Positions 32,846-33,121 of a DNA stretch of 33,121 nt are shown piece by piece. Origin of the DNA: Clostridiales bacterium (lineage in GTDB: Bacteria; Bacillota; Clostridia; Christensenellales; Christensenellaceae); assembly GCA_003510345.1 (NCBI GenBank), contig DOMW01000201.1:1-33121 (forward strand). Reading direction: 5' to 3'. Both the position numbers and the translations under genes were made by a program. The notes beneath the pieces were generated by a model. That model was not told the DNA's origin. It saw nothing but the letters and a program-made list of their open reading frames with translations, and searched no databases. Numbering within the stretch: position 1 is the first letter of the stretch; every line of letters starts with the position of its first letter.

Positions 32846-33121
32846 TCACCCCAACCTATCAAGCGCACCGGACATCTTTATGTCACCGGGCATGAGCATC
32901 TGCAATCCACTTAAGTTATTGCGGATATCCCAATTTGGCGCGTTTTTGAAAATATAGGTTAAATATGTGAATGGGTCAAAGCCATTCTCTTTTGCCGTCT
33001 CAACTATGCTGTACATGATGGCGCTGGCCCTGGCACCGCGCGGCGTGTTGGCGAATAGAAAGTTCTTTCGGCCAATCACAAACGGCTTGATGCTGCGCTC
33101 GGCGCGGTTGTTGCTGATTTC
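32846..33121 (-). CDS. IS66-family transposase, C-terminal part, cut by window end
   Basis: The last 91 residues of an IS66 TnpC-type transposase are read on the minus strand, entering from beyond the window. It contains ISNNRAERSIKPFVIGRKN, which includes the catalytic Glu region, then FANTPRGARASAIMYSIVET and the tail NGFDPFTYLTYIF. The stop is at 32846-32848. The rest of the element lies outside, so intactness cannot be judged. Its outer end should lie between the stop and the recombinase remnant; I could not identify the terminal repeat. Confidence 0.9.
   Translation of the reverse strand, partial: EISNNRAERSIKPFVIGRKNFLFANTPRGARASAIMYSIVETAKENGFDPFTYLTYIFKNAPNWDIRNNLSGLQMLMPGDIKMSGALDRLG

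Overview
The window reads as a chromosomal segment of an anaerobic, motile, Gram-positive-type bacterium of the Bacillota, most likely class Clostridia. The evidence is the style of the genes: AGGAGG-type ribosome sites, TTG starts, a class B sortase, a Clostridia-style flagellin with a sigma-28 promoter, GHKL/LytTR signalling, clostridial serine-integrase remnants and an RnfC-like iron-sulfur protein. Most of the DNA is moderately GC-rich. Two stretches are visibly AT-rich and foreign-looking (about 24.8-25.95 kb and 31.98-32.8 kb). I could run no search, so species-level placement is not possible.

Layout. (1) 0.15-5.84 kb, + strand: phosphate uptake and control, pstC-pstA-pstB-phoU followed by a phoP/phoR-type two-component pair. 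A pstS would be expected upstream, outside the window. (2) 5.87-9.19 kb, - strand: a LytTR response regulator followed by two tandem GHKL sensor kinases, all joined by ATGA overlaps. Divergent from it is a secreted lipoprotein carboxylesterase (9.47-11.12 kb). (3) 11.3-13.23 kb, - strand: a single large flagellin with a sigma-28-type and a sigma-A-type promoter. (4) 13.95-18.35 kb, + strand: an XRE-cupin regulator and a full spermidine/putrescine transporter potABCD, with tandem 20-bp repeats in the leader. (5) 18.36-23.39 kb, - strand: a six-gene dTDP-rhamnose/surface-glycan operon, GT2-rmlA-rmlC-rmlB-rmlD-GT2, tightly coupled. Divergent from it is a lone class B sortase (23.79-24.6 kb). (6) An initiator tRNA-fMet, then an AT-rich scar of an integrative element: an XRE repressor, two operator-like sites and an excisionase fragment fused by deletion to the tail of a serine integrase. 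(7) 26.1-28.3 kb: a DUF6157 protein, a Crp/Fnr-type regulator and a membrane acyltransferase. (8) 28.35-31.88 kb: a block bounded by two copies of a structured, palindrome-rich repeat, holding a peptidase E-like gene and a TetR-PEBP-RnfC-like operon. (9) 31.9-33.1 kb: a pseudoknot-like sequence, a frameshifted recombinase remnant and the end of an IS66 transposase running off the window.

Most of the window is well-known biology: Pst/Pho, Pot, Rml, flagellin, sortase. The less ordinary signals are these. The two structured repeat copies carry their central 21-23 bases in opposite orientation. Two sensor kinases share nearly identical cytoplasmic halves behind diverged membrane halves. A minimal lysogeny-switch scar persists. 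A near-perfect promoter is embedded in a 19-bp inverted repeat and drives an unusual TetR-PEBP-RnfC-like operon. I do not see a clear, complete undescribed defence or biosynthetic system.
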